Assembly (NCBI GenBank): GCA_903813345.2
Contig: CAIIXF020000007.1
Coordinates: 31,423,564-31,487,563 of the forward strand
From: Owenia fusiformis
Taxonomy: Eukaryota > Annelida > Polychaeta > Sabellida > Oweniidae
Length of the DNA stretch: 64,000 nucleotides
Reading direction: 5' to 3'
The notes beneath the pieces were generated by a model, which worked only from the letters and a program-made list of their open reading frames with translations, made no database searches and had not been told where the DNA came from. The position numbers and the translations under genes are program-made. This document shows positions 1 through 13,240 of the stretch, in pieces. The stretch's first letter is position 1; each line of letters starts with the position of its first letter.

Positions 1-3000
1 ATAAAAAATATTGTAATTGCCATTCATTAGTTTTGCTTGAAACCACATGGCTTACTCTTTTAAATCGAATGTGTTTCACTGATTTAATTTTTGATCATGA
101 TGCCAAAAATTGGTTTTCAGTTACTATTCAAATATTTAAAATTTTACAATTCTAACAAAAGAAGTCCAAAATTGATCACATTAAACACAGTTGGGTCACT
201 GCTAGAGATGTTCTTTCAGTTTTTGTGTTGTTTTTGTTTGGCATTCGGTGTCTGTAACAAATGGCAGGTGGTGACCTTTTGCAGGTCAATGCCTTGTCTT
301 ATAACTTATTTTGCAAAGATTCGGACTGCGTCATATCAATGATTTCATCCACAAAGGTGAAGGAGACTGGCATCTTCTCTTCAGGTAAATGGGCTACATT
401 TCCTGAGATGCTAAAAGCATTGATTTAGCTGATATGTCAGTGTCATCCTATGAATAAATTAATTCCAGGTCTATGTGCTATTGCCTTATATCTGAAATAT
501 ATGGTATAATACAATGGCAAGGATGGAGTGAGCGGCTTCTCACTTCAATAGAAATATAAAAAGTCAGTCATTATTGTTGCGCTCAGGTGGGCAATAGAGG
601 TGATACATGTTGACGTTTTAAGAACAGGCAAATTGCCTCTTTCTGAACAGTCACCTTGGATTTCTGAAACGTCAGCTCTAGATGTCACTTATGATCAAAA
701 CACTTTCAATTTTCCTCCCTTTTTCAACAAAAGGAGTAACAGACATTTATTATTTGCCAAATGGCAAATTCTTAAACTGTAAATTATGCATCAGTGAGAG
801 CTTGAGAATTCCTCTGTCTTAGTGTTTTATGTACTCCAATAAGTTTCATGCTTGATGATAACTTGTCAAAACCAACGATCTGGAAATAACAGGATGTTTG
901 CAGCTCCTTTGAAAATATATACACCTCAAGGGAGAATTAATCGCACACGCTTCATTGGGCAGATTTGATATATATTGCCATGCTTAAAATATGGCGAACC
1001 CGTCACGCTTATATTACCACATTTCTTTAGAATGAAGTGGCTGATATCTTATACCATTATAGAGTGTTGACCATCTCTAATTTGTGATTTATTTCTCGCT
1101 TGGTCCTCAATGTTCTACTTCATCACTATGGCTGCTGAAGTTTTATTTCTAAGCTGGCTATTACGTCTACCAGCAGACCCTGTTTACACATTACACATTT
1201 CCCATGAACACAATCTCAATATAATCCAGGCTTTGAATAAGTGGAAAATGGTAGAATTCTGTTCATAGGAATATAGAAAATAGGCGCATTATCAACACTC
1301 TTTTATTTGTCAATTCATGCTTTAATGAGTAAATGAATAATACTTGCAACTACCAGGGAATGATTATGAGTAGAACTTTCTCAATGTATTTATATCAAGT
1401 GTCCTCATGCCTCACTCATATTTGGTCTGATTCTTTGGTTGGCACCCAGCCGATTGAGTGTTTTGTTCAAAATTATATTCAGAATGTACATAACAGATGT
1501 ATTCCCATACCTACTGAAGTTCTAGGTAGATTCATAACCTTCTAATAGTCAAAAAGGTTTTTACATATTAATTCTAAAACTTTAAATATGAAATTTTTCA
1601 TATAGAAAGATATATCTTTAAGTGCACAACAAAAAATATCTATTTCACTTCTGAGATGCACTATATATTCTTGCAAGTTATATACTTTGAACATAGTAGG
1701 TATGGTTTTGAATACAGGGTTTATCTTCAGAAATTATGTGTTTCTAATAGGTGAGTCTAGAGGGGTGAAACCAAACAAAACTAACTTGCTATTCCCACAA
1801 CTGTCTATATTTGGATATTAATCCTTATATAAAGCTATAAATTGCGCTTGTTGCACTTTGCAGAACAGAGACCTTATATAGAGAAATCACTTATATTGAC
1901 ATTCTGGAGCAAAGTGAGAATCATAAGTCATTTGAAGCTTGACTAATAGCATTATTATATGGTAATTGTATAATAATTCCATCAATTTCTCCCATGTAAA
2001 CACTATTGATCCGATCGGTCTAGGAGTGCATCTACAATGGAAGATTAAGGAAGTCTTGTTTAACTACCTTATTCTTCTTGTTTAAGGCACAAATATGAAT
2101 TTGTCATAGACATTTTGTAAAAGCTTGAGGTACAGCTGGATATCATCTAACAAAAAGAAATCATATAAGAAACATATTTGGCACATAAATTGAATTCTTG
2201 AAAATCTAGAGGTTGCAATTTGCAATATGAGACCAAAATAAGTGGCAAATCATCTCATGTGTTGCGACTTCTATTATCTATCCTATTGATGGGACATAGC
2301 TTGAATTTCATTTTTATACTATATATAGCTTCACTGAGTGGAAAAGTTATTGAAATTGATGGTGTAATCTACTTTCGTTTGATATATTACTTCCTTCCCA
2401 AGTGGTTCCTGGGACTAGAATGTTACAGCAGGGGTCTTTAAATTGCAATTTAGATTGATTAAATAAAGATCAACAAGGGATGTCATAAAGTACCATAATG
2501 CCAAGAACATGAACTGTTTAGAAATTCCAGGAAATAAAACACTTTCATCATCAGTAGCAAAAGAGTTGTGTGAGGTAATGTCACCATAAGCTCAGGCTTA
2601 GGTAATATTTAGTATAGAAAAGGATCAGTTTATATCATAATTATAGTTAAACTTTCAACTCTGTCCAATTTATCAAGATAGAAGGATGTAATTATGTGTC
2701 TAGTAATGCAAAGTGATGAACTAATTGCCTGAGATTATACCTGCTTTAGGGGTATCATCATAAAAGGCATATTGGCTTTTTTCTACTTATCTCCAGTTTC
2801 CTTTTTATTAAGGATTTATGTATGACAAAATTGTTGACAGTGCGCTACACTTTAATCTCAATTCAACCAGATTTGTTGCATCAAGAAATACGCATTGATA
2901 ATAAAGTACTAATGATTCACTCAAATTTTGCACATTTTTCTTGAGGAAGTTTCAGATCATTTTGTACATACATGTAATTAACTGGACGATGTGCAAACAA

Positions 3001-3277
3001 GAGAAAACAATGTGATTATAATGCAAATGCACTAAATTGATTAACATTAGCATTTTTTTATTTCTTATTGGTGACATCTTGTTACTTGTTATAACCACAA
3101 TTTTATGACCTGTGTTAGTTCTTCATGGAAAATAAAACAGTTGATTTTAGAAACACCTGATAAACAAAGTAAATATTACGCATTTAGCCAACATACATGT
3201 CTTTTATTGAAGAGAAATATCACTCAAATGAGAAATCTTGTTGAGTAATTTCAAATATTTCTATCTTATACTTCCAG
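1..3277. other. Non-coding stretch upstream of first visible CEP78 exon
   Basis: No convincing exon was found here. Because the first visible CEP78 exon begins mid-protein with a good splice acceptor, this is probably intron, with the N-terminal leucine-rich-repeat exons lying left of the window. Positions about 195-305 hold one copy of a dispersed repeat that recurs near 13750, 14009, 14449 and 59318. The rest is AT-rich and featureless to the eye. Confidence 0.6.
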
Positions 3278-6200
3278 CACCAGGGTATGAAAAGACACAA
3301 TGAAGCTTGGCGGGACAGTTTACGCTATAGGCGACCAGATCTTGACCGTATGGCAGGAATTCGACGAATCACAGTCAACTGCAATCCAATGCTCAATGAC
3401 CAGGGAGCTCTGTCATTTGCAGAGGCTCTCAAGGATGATCTGTGGTTGAAAGGTATTCTTATTGATTCACTTATTCATCAACTTAACAAAATCATTGAAA
3501 AATCTGAGTTTGATTATTTTCAAATAGAATATTTTGTTACTTGTAAGATGAGAATTTTTGGGGTTTATTTGCCTGGTTCTGCTCTTAGATGTTTCATTTT
3601 CTTGTGAAGTATTTCAAAAATTATCTTGATTTCACAGAATCTTAAAGCTCTTGTCATTCCTTGCCATACATCTTTGTATTTGGAAAAAAAGAAATTAATC
3701 TGCCATCTTTTTAACTTTGAGCACATTATATATCACTGCTGCAATGCTAATGGATTCCTTCTTTAAAGTGCAGACTTTTATGATATTTTCCCATATATTA
3801 TCATTGTTGAAGAGTAGCATTAATAGTTTTTTTGAAAAACAATGTGAGAAGTGTATTGTTCACTAAACTCATCTACTGTATGGCATTTCACCACCCCCTG
3901 TTTGTCTCCAGCTCTAGATATGCAGCAGTGTGGAGTGTCCTCCCAAGGTGCCAAGGCCTTACTAGATGTCCTCAAGTTCAACACCACATTGGTTGTACTA
4001 GATGTTCGACAGAATCCTCTTATAGGTTAGTGAATGATCATCAGCAGTCCAAAGAGATTCTTTTCATTTACCACATTTTACCAAGTTCTACATAATCATC
4101 TTGTGCTGATGGTGTGTCTGTGTTTCTGGGGTGGCTGGTGGTTGCCACATAAAGTCAGAGGAAAATTGGAGGAAAACCCCCAACCTGTTCAACCTGAAAT
4201 TTTCACGGATGCAAGAACAGACTAATGCCAAGATCTGATTAAGATTTGGGCATCCTGGGTATATTAGTTGTGAGCCATTTTGAATTTTTTATGAAAACAG
4301 CGATATTTATCACTCTCTGTCTTGTTTTACAAACTAAGCACAATAACAGTTAATGGCTCAATGTTTACGCATTATCTGGCCAACTTGGCGATTGATGGCC
4401 AACAATGTATATACTTTACATAACTAAAGTTTGTACTATAAAAACATTCACAGCCATTCCTCTTTGTTTTCAGACCGCAGTATTCTGACACGAATCATGG
4501 AGCAAGTGATGATCAACTCTGATGGCCAAGATACTGAGGTAGGTTCACATCACATTATCATACATGCTTTTTAACCTTCCCCAAGATGAAATTGACCCAT
4601 TGATATAGGACTGTACTCCTGAAGCTAAGCAGAGAACAGCAGTTTTGAGGGAGGAGGAGAATGCAATCTGCCCTGCTCCACTGCATTTTGGTTGCCTGTT
4701 TTATTAATCTTTTGTTAAAATGCAAAACTGAGTGGAATCTCATAGTTAGTTCTTGTTAGTAGCTTGTTATTCCCTATGATAATATTTATAGAATTTTACT
4801 CAAATATGAATTTATCAGTTTATCATAGAACCACAAAATAGTAAATACAATTATAAAATTGAATAATTTCACAAATTCAGACTAACTGTTAACAGTTGTC
4901 TGGCTATATTTACAAAAGCATATGATATACTATATATCTAGTATGTACTACTATAAGAAGATAAACAAAATTATTTACAAATAGGAAAACAATACAGTTA
5001 TTGCATTTATCTATTATATTTGCACTTCATTCCCATTTTGAACATTTACTTATTGTTATTATTGTTCAATTGTTGCAGTGGAGATGGATCAAAGTGGAGT
5101 CACCAGAGGACCCCAACAAGGTGAAAGTGAGGAAAAAGAAAACAAAAACCCTGAACAGCAGCTTTGGCAGGAAGGCCACCATCAAGGTGAGACCATTGTA
5201 CTACTTTATGTCTTTGTTTATCTCTCAGAATCACTCAATGAAAATGTACATGTACATGAGTAGATGATGCTTTTAACAAGAATCTATTCCGAAAAAGGAA
5301 AATTTTAACCATTTGATTCAGATGGGGATTTTAATACTGAAGATTCCATTACATTGCTGTACGATATCCCAGATTTAATTACACTGCAGTATAATGCCTG
5401 GAGATTTCACTGTGCAGCATAATACTCCATGTAGCCAAGTGGTGGTTCTTTGAATATCATGTGCAAAAAGTGTGTATGCTTTGTAAGAATGAATGGAGTC
5501 AAACACTCCATGGAGCTATTGTCACTCATTGGAGACACAGATTGTAGCACCAAAGCATAGAGTCACAGTTGAATGATTCTTCACTCTATTGAATCCATTT
5601 TACCACCAACTATACAGATATTTTGTAAGCACTCTGGCAGTCTGGCTGAACTTTCCATGGCACATTATATTCAATTGATTCTTTTCAAATGATTCATGTC
5701 AATCTTTCTTTGCATGTTGGCATTTTGATTTACATTTTCTGAGGGTGCATCTGCACATGAAATACACCATAAATATTAATGACACAATCAACAGCAGAAG
5801 AGCAGCCATAATATCCAGCAGAAAATATTGGGCTATATTCAACTGATTTAACCCCTGTGATTTCAAATGAGGTGCTCCTTTGTGACGAATCACATAATTC
5901 ACCCAGTATTGAAATGTCTCTTTGGGTGATATTGGATTATCTCTAAATTGATTACTCATTTTTCTTGCATTTTTAGCATATGTTTCGTTCCCTATTACCT
6001 TCCTGATGGCATTTCCTAGGTCATCAGCAGTGAAGTTTTTATCTATTCTGACCCCCATGTTTGCCCTGGTGGTGAGCTGAGTGGCATGGTAAGGTTGGTC
6101 TGCAGCTAAGGGTATGGCCACCACAGGTACACCATGGTAGATGGCCTCTAGGGTTGAGCTCTGACCACAGTGTGTAACAAACACACGTGTTTTGGGGTGT

Positions 6201-9200
6201 CCCAGTAGGTCACTTTGGGGAAGCCATGGAAAAACATGCACATTCTTAGGGATGTTTCCCGGAATCTTGCCATCAAATCTCCAGACAATGGTTTGAGGTA
6301 AAGTAGCAAATACATCTAACAGTACATTTTTCTTTTTCTCGATGACTAACTCATTGAAGCTGGATCCAAATGAAACAACTATGACTTCACTTGCTTGCTC
6401 CATGATGGTAGCTATATGGTTTGGTAGAGGTTGTGGTGGCAGGATAGAGAGTCCTCCTATGTATATATGGTTAGGCATACGGGGCCGTGGATAGTCTATG
6501 GATATGTGGCTGTTACTAAAGATAAGAGCAACTCTGTCTCTGGCACTGTTCCTGATGTCCACTGTTTTGTTGTAGCCATAACTGAAACAACAGCTTATAA
6601 CGTAATCTACACTGACTAATGGCTACTATATTATGAATGTATAAATTATTGTCTTTATATTCAAAGTATTTAAACATTCTGTATGCTGTGTATAGAAATT
6701 CCATGCCTGATTGAAATTAGAATTTGATTTAGAAACAAATACCAAGGAACATTGAGAATGCACTCATTGTTTCTGTTCAAACAAAAAATCAAAAGTGATT
6801 GTACAAAACCAACCTGTCGCGTAATTCCTGAGCTGTTGATAACGCCTTTAGCCTGAACATTTGCATAAGTAAGTGGAGAAATACATTCTGCACTCTCTCT
6901 GCAAATCTCATATTATCGCTAAGGTCTGCACTCATCAAATTCGGTATGAAGCTCCATGGTGTAGGATGCCCCAGACCTCCACCCAAGGGACTGTCATTGT
7001 ATACATCTCCATTCTCATAATATATTACTGGTATGTCTAAATAGTCTAACAACAATACACTACACATATCAGCTTGGTCTGCGATAAACAAATTGAAGTC
7101 CATGGTTTTCAAACGCTCCATGAGTCCACTTTTGAGTAAACTGTCGCAAAATGAAAACTGGAGTTTGAAGAATATTTCTCCAGCTTCTGAAGGCGTACCA
7201 TCCATGAATATCCTCAAAACATCAACATCAGAATTCAGCCGTGTTTCAGCAGGAATCTGAAACTTATGCACAGTTACTCTTTTGTCTATTGACCTTTTAG
7301 ATTCATCATATCGATTACTTATCACCATGGAAACATCATGACCATTTTCTGCCAAGATATTGCACATTTTCTCCATGTTTGTGACGCGGGAAGTGACCCC
7401 TATGCCATAGGGATACATCAAAATCTTGTAACCTCCAATATTCTTCAGCCCAATGAAAGTCCATATGAGCACCATAAATGTTTGTCTCCAAGCCATTTCT
7501 ATCTTCATGGGAGATTATAGCCTTATGCCAGTTCCTGTCATGTTGATAGTTTGAAATCAAAAAGGTGTGATAAGTAAGAGAATGGTACTGTGCCTGCTGT
7601 ATGACTTAAGTAATAAAATATCTAGTTTTAAAGGTCTGCTGTACTACTGAAGTACATGTACTGAAGTCATATTACACCTATCTTTAAATGTATGAACTCA
7701 TGTTTCATATGATTCAGTGTATTTATCAAGAGCATTTTAACACTGTGAATATATCTTTCAAATAGTATTTGTTTATCATTCAGGCTTATGCTTTTATATC
7801 AGCAACACTCTAAATGTTATTTACAAGGTGCACTTGGAGTCATCTATTAACATGCGTGTTGAAATATCCAAAGTGGGGTTAAAAAGTTAATTTTTAGCTT
7901 ATCTGCTATTTTAAATAAATTTAATTCCAAGGCAAAGTTAGAACACCCTTTAGAAAATCTTTGAGCCATCAAAACTGTTACTTTGCTTCAAGCAGTTCCC
8001 TATTATTGGTATTTTTGATGGTTGAGAAGAATTCTATTTCACATATATTCTATCTAACATGTGAATGAAACTCGGGTAAAAAGTGTATTGAGTCAAGCCT
8101 CTTCAAAATAGGGAATATCTTTTAATATGAACTAATTTTATATCAAAGGTTGAGAGCAAAATGTGACAATTGTACAGTGTAATGGAAAGGAATCAAAAGT
8201 ACATCAAACATCAGTATTGGTTGGTGGAGGCTTAGTTTTTTTGTTTAATAGAGTCAATGCAAGGAGCAAAGTCAGGGTTAACTTTGCAGGGAATAGTCAC
8301 AATGTTAGTTGAATGGGGGAATCTTTGTTTTCAATCACTTTACTTCAGTAACTTATTGCGATTTAGTTATTTTTATCATGGGAATGTTCAGCTTTTTCTG
8401 CCAATGTCCTTACAGTATAATGTTGATATTATATTTTCATCTTTAAGTCACATATTTTATTATGACAATGGAAACTTAAATAAATCCACTTGGGAATAAT
8501 TCAGAAATCAAGAATTTGGTGACTTTTTATTAATCAAGCCATATACTAATAAGCCTGATCAAAACACTGCTGACATCTTTATTTCCATCTCCAGAAACTA
8601 GTCTACTTCATGTGCCACTCACTGTACTTCTAGGTGAATACTCCTGGTTCTGGCAAGAAAAAGAGCAAGAGTTATGTTGCAGCTAGACACACCCTTCACC
8701 CTATAACCCCATGCCCTAGCCCTGGTATACCATGGAGGACAGCACTCAGAGCATCAAGATACAAGTATGGTACTTCATTGTGTTGTGTCATTCACAGGGG
8801 AAATTGATTAAACATTGTATCTAATAGAACTTTTTTTTTCAATACAAAGATAAGACGGCTATTAATGTCAATTGGGTTAAGCATTGAAATAAATCAAAAA
8901 TTTAGAAAAAGGTCGAATAAGTGGATGTTGCAGTTTTACACAAGCAAAATGAAGATTTAACCTTTTTTGGTCAGAGAAAGCCAGAGATACACACACTATT
9001 GGTGATCAAATTCCAAAAGTATACAAGCTCAGACATCTTGGGTTTTGTTTTTGACATGCAATTTAACATGCTTAAATTTTATGTTAATTTTCAGAGGGTA
9101 CCCACCTAACCACACTCCAGGCCAAGCCAGCATTTTAGAACGTAGCGAAGACACTACACAATTAGAACATTCTATACATGTAGATGAATCCACAGGCTCA

Positions 9201-11834
9201 GATGAGGAAACAAATAATAACATTGATGATGCCATACTTGAGCAGTCCGATGAAGATTTAGACTTCAAACGTCATATGAAAAGCTTCAAGGTCAGTCTCA
9301 GATTTTTTATCATTTTTATGTCACAACAGGTTCGGTGTTGACATATTTTTATAGTCTCCATCTTTTATGTGGTGGCAGTTGGCTTTTGACATTTTGCATG
9401 TTAATGCCTTATTTCAAACATGAAACATTGAGTAGAATGCATTTAACTTATGCTCTTTAACAATTAACTATACTGAAATCAGTTAAATGAAAAATACACC
9501 AGATGTAGTTTAGCATTTCAGCAAGGGTATATTCAACATTTTGCACTTTGGTACAGCGTTCTTGAATCTGACAGTAATTGTCATTTTTAGGTTGAATTTG
9601 AACAGTTGAAACGTAGGTTAGAGCAAGAAACACAGGCCAGAGCTAAAGCTGATCAAAGGATTATTGAGGTAAGTGGATGTGATGCCGCCTCATTGGCACA
9701 ACTGGCTGGACGCTTAAACCGAGACTCCCCATGTTTGCCCGTGGTACGTTGCACTGGCATTTTGAAATTCAATGGTTGGTTGCTTTGATGCATATTCTTG
9801 TATTTACACACAGTTTGCCTGTTTCTAGACATTAGCTTAATTTAGACTACATCGTTGTACAAATATATTCAATGGTCGGATATGGCAGAATAACATAGCA
9901 TAAGTGTGTTCAGGTGTTAGAAACACTTTATAAACACTTGTCTATATGTATTTTTCTAGTTGACAGTTGAGAACAGTCGTCTGAAGCAAGAGTTGAATGA
10001 TGTTAAGATGAGCATGAGTCTATTGAATAATGAGAGCATACTGGACAATATAGAGGCTTCCTTCCAGCAGTTCCATGCCTTCCTGGACACATTGAGAGAG
10101 GCGGGGTGAGTTAACATTTTATTGTATTGGTTGAAACTATTTGGTATTTTCCAGGTTTGTTGAAGAAGCACTGGAAAGAGTGTTATTTATTTGTCTGTAA
10201 TTTATGATACGCATTCACAAAAGGAACATATGCTCAACTCAAGCAATATGTTGTTAGAGAAAAGAGTATGATGTGTCTATAATTATTCCTCAATCAAATA
10301 TAAAAAAATATAATGTAAAAATATAGAAAAAATTAATTAATGAATTTGACAAATTAAATTTTGGTTCTATATATTTGCAGCCTTGGTGAACTGATAACAC
10401 TAGGGGGGTTAGACCAGGATCAGATGCCATTTAGTCGACCACCCCAGCCTCCCTCATCATCTATGCCACACTCCCAGATGAACATTCCCCACCCCCAGGC
10501 CACTGTACCGCACCCCCAGGCGAGTCGGCCTCCCCCTGGAGTACATCGGGTACAGAGTGGGCCCCCATATTATACAACAGCTGGCCCACCTAGCAGTACC
10601 CCTGAGTACATACAACGCTTTCAGTCACATCTAAACAACCGAGCAGAGCCTAATATATCACATTTGGATTACACAGTATGTAGCTTTTGCTTTTGCAAAC
10701 TTTCTCTAACTTTATACACTGTATGTTTTAACACAATGTTTTGAAAAGGGAATCAGTCCAAGATGGTTTTCCCCAATCTGGAAAAGTCAGTTATTTCATA
10801 ATTACTTTACATACCCGTAACTTTCACAGTCTAGCAGCTTGCTATGTGTATTGACATTTTCAAATACTGAAAAGATTTGAACATTTTCAATGACCATTTT
10901 CAATACATGTGATTCAAATATAGATTTGTTTGGTGATATTTTTGGTTCTGGTTCCATAAAATTCTTTGTTCTTTTCCAGTTAAAAGAAGGGCAGGATCCT
11001 CACACAGGACAACCAGATCCTCATAGAGGGCAGGGGGATAAATATGTAGCACCAAACCTCACCCCCCAGACATACAAGGCTGCACCTGACCCTACTATGC
11101 ATCCTGTCCCTCAGAGACAGCCTCACCCTGTACCCCCTACAGATCCAACCCCCACCAATCACCCAGATGACCTTTACCAGAGAGTGCTTAAGGAGACACA
11201 GGCTGCTCTTCACCCGGTGTCTGGTACCCACTCTGTACATGGTGCATTTCCAATGTCTGGTGCAATCACACCACCAACAGGTGATGACATAGATGATCTT
11301 GGTGTGGTCCAGCCTGCAGCCATACAGCTTGACCAGATACCACCATCAACTGAGTCCAAGCCACAATCTGAGAGGCCCCAGCCTACACCTAGATCAACAG
11401 TCAGTAGCAAACCTGCAGTTACGGCACAGGAATCTCAAGACAGATCTGATAGTGAACACTACTCAAAGAATGATGCGAAAAACATTGGGAATAAGCACTC
11501 TGAGAAAGAACAATCAGATGGAGACCAGCTTTCAGAACAATTAAGTGGACTATCAGGTCTAGAACAGTACATTCCCCCAGAGACACCAGATAATTATGAA
11601 GATTCATTCAACATAAGTGACCACGACAGCTCATCATCTCACCACTTGCCAGCATCCCCTGTTGATAGACCTACCCCTGAACAACAGGTCATCAATGATT
11701 CTGTTAAGGGCTCAGAACATTCAAGTGTGATCGAGGAGATCGGGGAACAGTACAGTGAAAGTTTTGAGCACTCTGTCTTGAGTGATAAGGAACAATCCAC
11801 TATACTAACAGAGAGTGAGGACCAAGATTTTTAA
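3278..11834 (+). CDS. CEP78: Centrosomal protein of 78 kDa (CEP78), 5' exons missing
   Basis: Ten exons join in phase: 3278-3452, 3912-4025, 4474-4538, 5079-5186, 8634-8764, 9095-9290, 9591-9668, 9960-10105, 10381-10675 and 10980-11834 (TAA), giving 720 residues. The first exons carry the CEP78 leucine-rich-repeat core ([17 protein letters not shown], then an LDMQQC / [12 protein letters not shown] repeat). A basic linker, the WRTALRASR segment and a coiled coil (about 9591-10105: [13 protein letters not shown], then [17 protein letters not shown]) follow, as in vertebrate CEP78. CEP78 sits at mature centrioles and acts in ciliogenesis, in part through a DYRK2-EDD-DDB1-VprBP ubiquitin ligase. 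The last two exons encode a Pro/Ser/acidic tail of nearly 400 residues that looks disordered and is much longer than in vertebrates. The first visible exon has an acceptor (cttccag) and no start of its own, so the N-terminal repeats are missing. A UGT gene lies antisense in the 5187-8633 intron. Confidence 0.93.
5699..7508 (-). CDS. UDP-glycosyltransferase (UGT family), nested in CEP78 intron
   Basis: Two exons, 7508-6814 and 6581-5699, with a 232-bp GT-AG intron join in frame to 525 residues, the normal UGT length. The protein starts [11 protein letters not shown] with a hydrophobic signal sequence. The N-terminal acceptor half follows, and then the C-terminal donor-binding half with the UGT signature ([37 protein letters not shown]). 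A membrane anchor (about [18 protein letters not shown]) and a short basic cytosolic tail ([16 protein letters not shown]) end it, matching type I ER-membrane UGTs that transfer sugar from UDP-sugar to lipophilic acceptors. The signature has HCG for the usual HGG; a small residue there is tolerated in the family. The usual catalytic His after the signal peptide appears to be Arg (GVTSRVTNM aligned to the family GSH motif), while the partner Asp (IADQADMC) is present. The substrate cannot be told. Confidence 0.95.
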
Positions 11835-13240
11835 CTGTTTTAGTGATTTTAGTAATGCCTGTGAATAAATTGGAGAGAGGTTTGAATTAAAGAATAGAAT
11901 GAAATTAAGGAGTATAGATCCATTTACTGGGCTATACATGTTGTCCCACAAGTAGAATGCTACAAAACTGATGAGTGGATTTCAGAAGGCTTATACTTCA
12001 TATGGAGTCTATTATTTATTATATGCCTTGCTAAATTCTAGATGTATGAGTGGGCCACAATGATGTTATCCTTATTATAGAAGTGTGCAATCAGAATGGG
12101 TAACCTTATTTGGCCCACCCTGTATTTCTGTCTTCTTGTGTAAAACATGGCCGACATCAAACCATATTATTTCACAGGATTCAACTCAGCTCAATAATGC
12201 AATAACTGGTGCCTTGTGCTGTATAAGCGCTATTTATTTGTAAATATTCTAAATTATAATTATCAGTGTTGTACTTTTAGTGTATGTAGCATTTATAAAA
12301 ATGTCATCTTGAGTTCATTTGTAAAGTGATGTTGCCACAAGACACCACTGTTATCAGTGAATTGTGAAAATGCATGAAACATTTGTCTTCTATTAAGACA
12401 GATCAAATCAAGGAATAGGTTTGTCATAGCCTTATACTTTATTTTAGTAATACTAGGTACAGACACTAGATTTGTATTTTTTTCAATTTATAAGAATTTT
12501 ATTACATGTATAAAAATGACAGAAAACTGATTATATTGAGATGCTTCCAATACAGAAATTATTCTGGTATTATTTACTATATTTTGGCAGAACAGTATGT
12601 TTTTCACTCATATCTGGCCCATGTGACAAGCTGTAGTACCTATCAAATCTGCAAAAGAAGATAAGTCAGTAGTGGGGCAGTGGTATTACAAACACTTATA
12701 TTAACTTGACTGAATGGATCTATTGAAATTCATCTGAATTCATCTTGCTTGGTACAACTAGTGTGGAAAAGCATCTGCTTTAAATCAAAATATTCAGATG
12801 TTATAGAAAAAGTTGTGACGTTCATGCAGTATTTCCACCAATAATTGCTTGTATTTGTATATGCATGCAGGAAATATAATGATGACATCATCCAAAAGTA
12901 CAACTATTTTTTTAACAACTATCATTTTTATGACCCATATGATAGAATGATCATATTATACAACATTAGATTATTTGTACCGTTACTAGGGTGTAATGCA
13001 TGTAATGTCATTGGTTTTGATTGAAGGATTAAGACAAGAGACAATGCCACTGCCTTGTTGATTTTCATGTAGTAGTGTTCAAAATTAAGAGCAATTTCAT
13101 AAAATTTACTTCCTTTGTTGGGATTTCCTATTCTAGCTTTTTATGAAATGTTTTAAAGTGATGAATGATTTGATAAACTATGTTGTGCTCATTCGGGTAG
13201 ACTGTTCTCTGGGGAGTTGCTGATTTTCTAGTTGTTACCT
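11835..13240. other. Intergenic stretch between CEP78 and the cysteine-rich gene
   Basis: AT-rich sequence that probably includes the 3' UTRs of both convergent genes. The only structure noted is at about 12098-12131, a sequence ending in caccctgta that resembles one end of the TA-flanked MITE at 22687-23097. No exon is seen. Confidence 0.5.
11864..11869 (+). terminator. Candidate CEP78 polyadenylation signal
   Basis: AATAAA lies 30 bases after the CEP78 stop codon. It is the first canonical signal in the 3' UTR; usage is not shown. Confidence 0.4.

Noticed and set aside
284-385. Possible CEP78 exon with acceptor tttgcag and donor gtaaatg
   Set aside because: Open in one frame, but its start belongs to the dispersed gtctgtaacaaatgg repeat and its translation does not resemble the CEP78 leucine-rich repeats.
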